A stretch of DNA of 7,345 nt, from the NCBI GenBank assembly GCA_020435885.1, contig JAGQYU010000053.1, positions 1 to 7,345 on the forward strand, written 5' to 3'. The notes under the pieces are model-generated. The model ran no database searches and was not told the DNA's origin. It saw nothing but the letters and a program-made list of their open reading frames with translations. Positions 6,431 to 7,345 of the stretch are shown piece after piece (within the stretch, counting starts at the first letter, position 1; each line of letters begins with the position of its first letter). A program made the position numbers and the translations under genes. This DNA comes from Flavobacteriaceae bacterium. GTDB lineage: Bacteria > Bacteroidota > Bacteroidia > Flavobacteriales > Flavobacteriaceae.

Positions 6431-6462
6431 GGTTATTTAGCTAATTATTTAAATAACTAACC
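6431..6462 (+). repeat. Nested inverted repeats just before the TonB receptor start codon
   Basis: GTTATTTA (6432-6439) and TAAATAAC (6450-6457) are exact reverse complements around a 10-nt loop. The outer GGTTA (6431-6435) can alternatively pair with TAACC (6458-6462), and TTAGCTAA (6437-6444) is itself a palindrome. The element ends two bases before the ATG. It could be a repressor site or a leader structure over the ribosome site; AT-richness means chance cannot be excluded. Confidence 0.35.
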
Positions 6463-6464
6463 AA

Positions 6465-7345
6465 ATGAAAAACTACATTACTATTTTTCTATTTTTTATG
6501 CTGTCTATCAATGCAATAGCTCAGACAGGAAATGTCCAAGGTATTATCACTGATGAAAACGGAATTACAGTTCCTGGAGCAACTGTTGTTATAGAGCAAC
6601 TCAACAAAGGGGCTGTTTCTGACTTTGACGGAAAATTTACTATTGTTAATATTCCTGAAGGATCTTATACTCTTTTAATAAAATATTTAGGCTATGCCGA
6701 TGTTAAAAAAGATATTGAAGTAAAAAGTAGCGGAACTACTTCGGTAGCTGTTACACTAACTTCAGAAAGTACTCAGTTAGAAGAAGTTCAAGTAGTTGCC
6801 TATGGTATTGGCAGTCAAGCCAGAGCGTTGAACACACAAAAGAACAAACAGAACATTACCAATATAGTTTCTACAGACCAAATTGGTAAGTTTCCTGATG
6901 CTAATATTGGTGATGCCGTAAAACGTATTCCGGGTATAACGATGCAGGTAGATCAAGGAGAAGCCAGAAATATCATTGTACGTGGTTTATCTCCACAACT
7001 TAACTCAGTGACTTTAAACGGAAGCAGAATTCCTTCTGCTGAAGGAGATAACAGAAATATCCAAATGGACTTGATCCCTTCAGATATGATCCAAACCATA
7101 GAGGTGAACAAAGCGGTTACACCAGATATGGATGCTGATGCTCTTGGAGGTTCAGTAAATTTGATTACAAGAACATCACCACAAGGGTTTCGTTTGTCGG
7201 CAACAGCAGGTTCTGGTTTGAACTTTATAACTGATAAAAGAATATTGAATAGTTCATTTTTAGTTGGAGATCGTTCAAATGATAATAAATTTGGTTGGAT
7301 GCTTTCAGCGTCTATAAATGACAATGATTTTGGTTCTGATAATGT
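6465..7345 (+). CDS. TonB-dependent outer-membrane receptor, N-terminal part (partial, runs off the right edge)
   Basis: The frame is open from the ATG at 6465 to the window end (293 full codons); receptors of this class are usually 800-1000 residues, so most of the barrel is missing. Residues 1-19 are a signal peptide (cleavage AIA/QTG). Residues 23-98 are a carboxypeptidase-like beta-sandwich domain (GxxTDENGxxVPGATVxI, DFDGKFTI, PEGSYTLLIKYLGY). LEEVQVVAYG (105-114) is a probable TonB box. Residues 131-236 are the plug, with IGKFPDANIGDAVKRIPGI, IIVRGL, VTLNGSRIP and the final ALGGSVNLITR. The KFPDAN and TLNG phrases resemble the receptor branch related to the Xanthomonas/Caulobacter type (TIGR01782-like) rather than a typical SusC; no SusD partner can be seen here. 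It imports an unknown ligand using TonB energy. It follows the S46 peptidases after a terminator, so it is separately transcribed; a link to peptide uptake is only suggested by position. Confidence 0.93.
   Translation, partial: MKNYITIFLFFMLSINAIAQTGNVQGIITDENGITVPGATVVIEQLNKGAVSDFDGKFTIVNIPEGSYTLLIKYLGYADVKKDIEVKSSGTTSVAVTLTSESTQLEEVQVVAYGIGSQARALNTQKNKQNITNIVSTDQIGKFPDANIGDAVKRIPGITMQVDQGEARNIIVRGLSPQLNSVTLNGSRIPSAEGDNRNIQMDLIPSDMIQTIEVNKAVTPDMDADALGGSVNLITRTSPQGFRLSATAGSGLNFITDKRILNSSFLVGDRSNDNKFGWMLSASINDNDFGSDN

Noticed and set aside
1..7345. CRISPR array, tRNA/rRNA, insertion sequence, attachment site or toxin-antitoxin pair
   Set aside because: No regularly spaced repeats, structured RNA sequences, transposase motifs or matching flanking repeats were seen on either strand.

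Overview
The window looks like a chromosomal segment of a low-GC member of the Bacteroidota, most likely family Flavobacteriaceae. The evidence is AT-rich DNA, promoters of the Bacteroidota -7 type (TAnnTTTG), start codons preceded by A/T-rich leaders without clear Shine-Dalgarno sites, TonB-dependent receptors with a carboxypeptidase-like N-terminal domain, and S46-family dipeptidyl-peptidases. No RNA gene, CRISPR array, insertion sequence, integrase or phage gene was found, and all complete genes read as intact.

Layout from left to right: the last 25 codons of an outer-membrane beta-barrel protein (1-80) and a perfect-palindrome terminator (101-128). Next comes a small four-helix membrane protein with its own -7 element (177-611, +). 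It overlaps by 7 bp, tail to tail, a two-gene minus-strand operon made of an exported Lys/Glu-rich coiled-coil protein (1864-1388) and a YafV/Nit2-type omega-amidase (1381-605). A 95-bp divergent intergenic region leads to two tandem S46 peptidases on the plus strand (1960-4047 and 4084-6306), closed by a second strong terminator (6316-6345). After a 158-bp intergenic region begins a TonB-dependent receptor, which runs off the right edge (6465-7345).

The most informative part is the S46 pair. Both copies keep the full catalytic triad and the residues that hold the substrate N-terminus, but they differ in three ways. The first carries Arg at the residue that sets specificity, as in Asp/Glu-specific DPP11, while the second has Thr there instead of the Arg (DPP11) or Gly (DPP7) of characterised enzymes. 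The first has a plain signal peptide (soluble periplasmic), while the second has a lipobox and a proline-rich tether (lipoprotein). The first has an extra pair of cysteines flanking the active-site serine that is absent from the second.

This suggests an old duplication followed by division of labour in releasing dipeptides in the periplasm, an important way for Bacteroidota to use proteins as food. The neighbouring TonB receptor could supply oligopeptides, but only position supports that. I see no clearly new multi-gene system here; the possible novelty is the diverged peptidase pair and the two uncharacterised small proteins.
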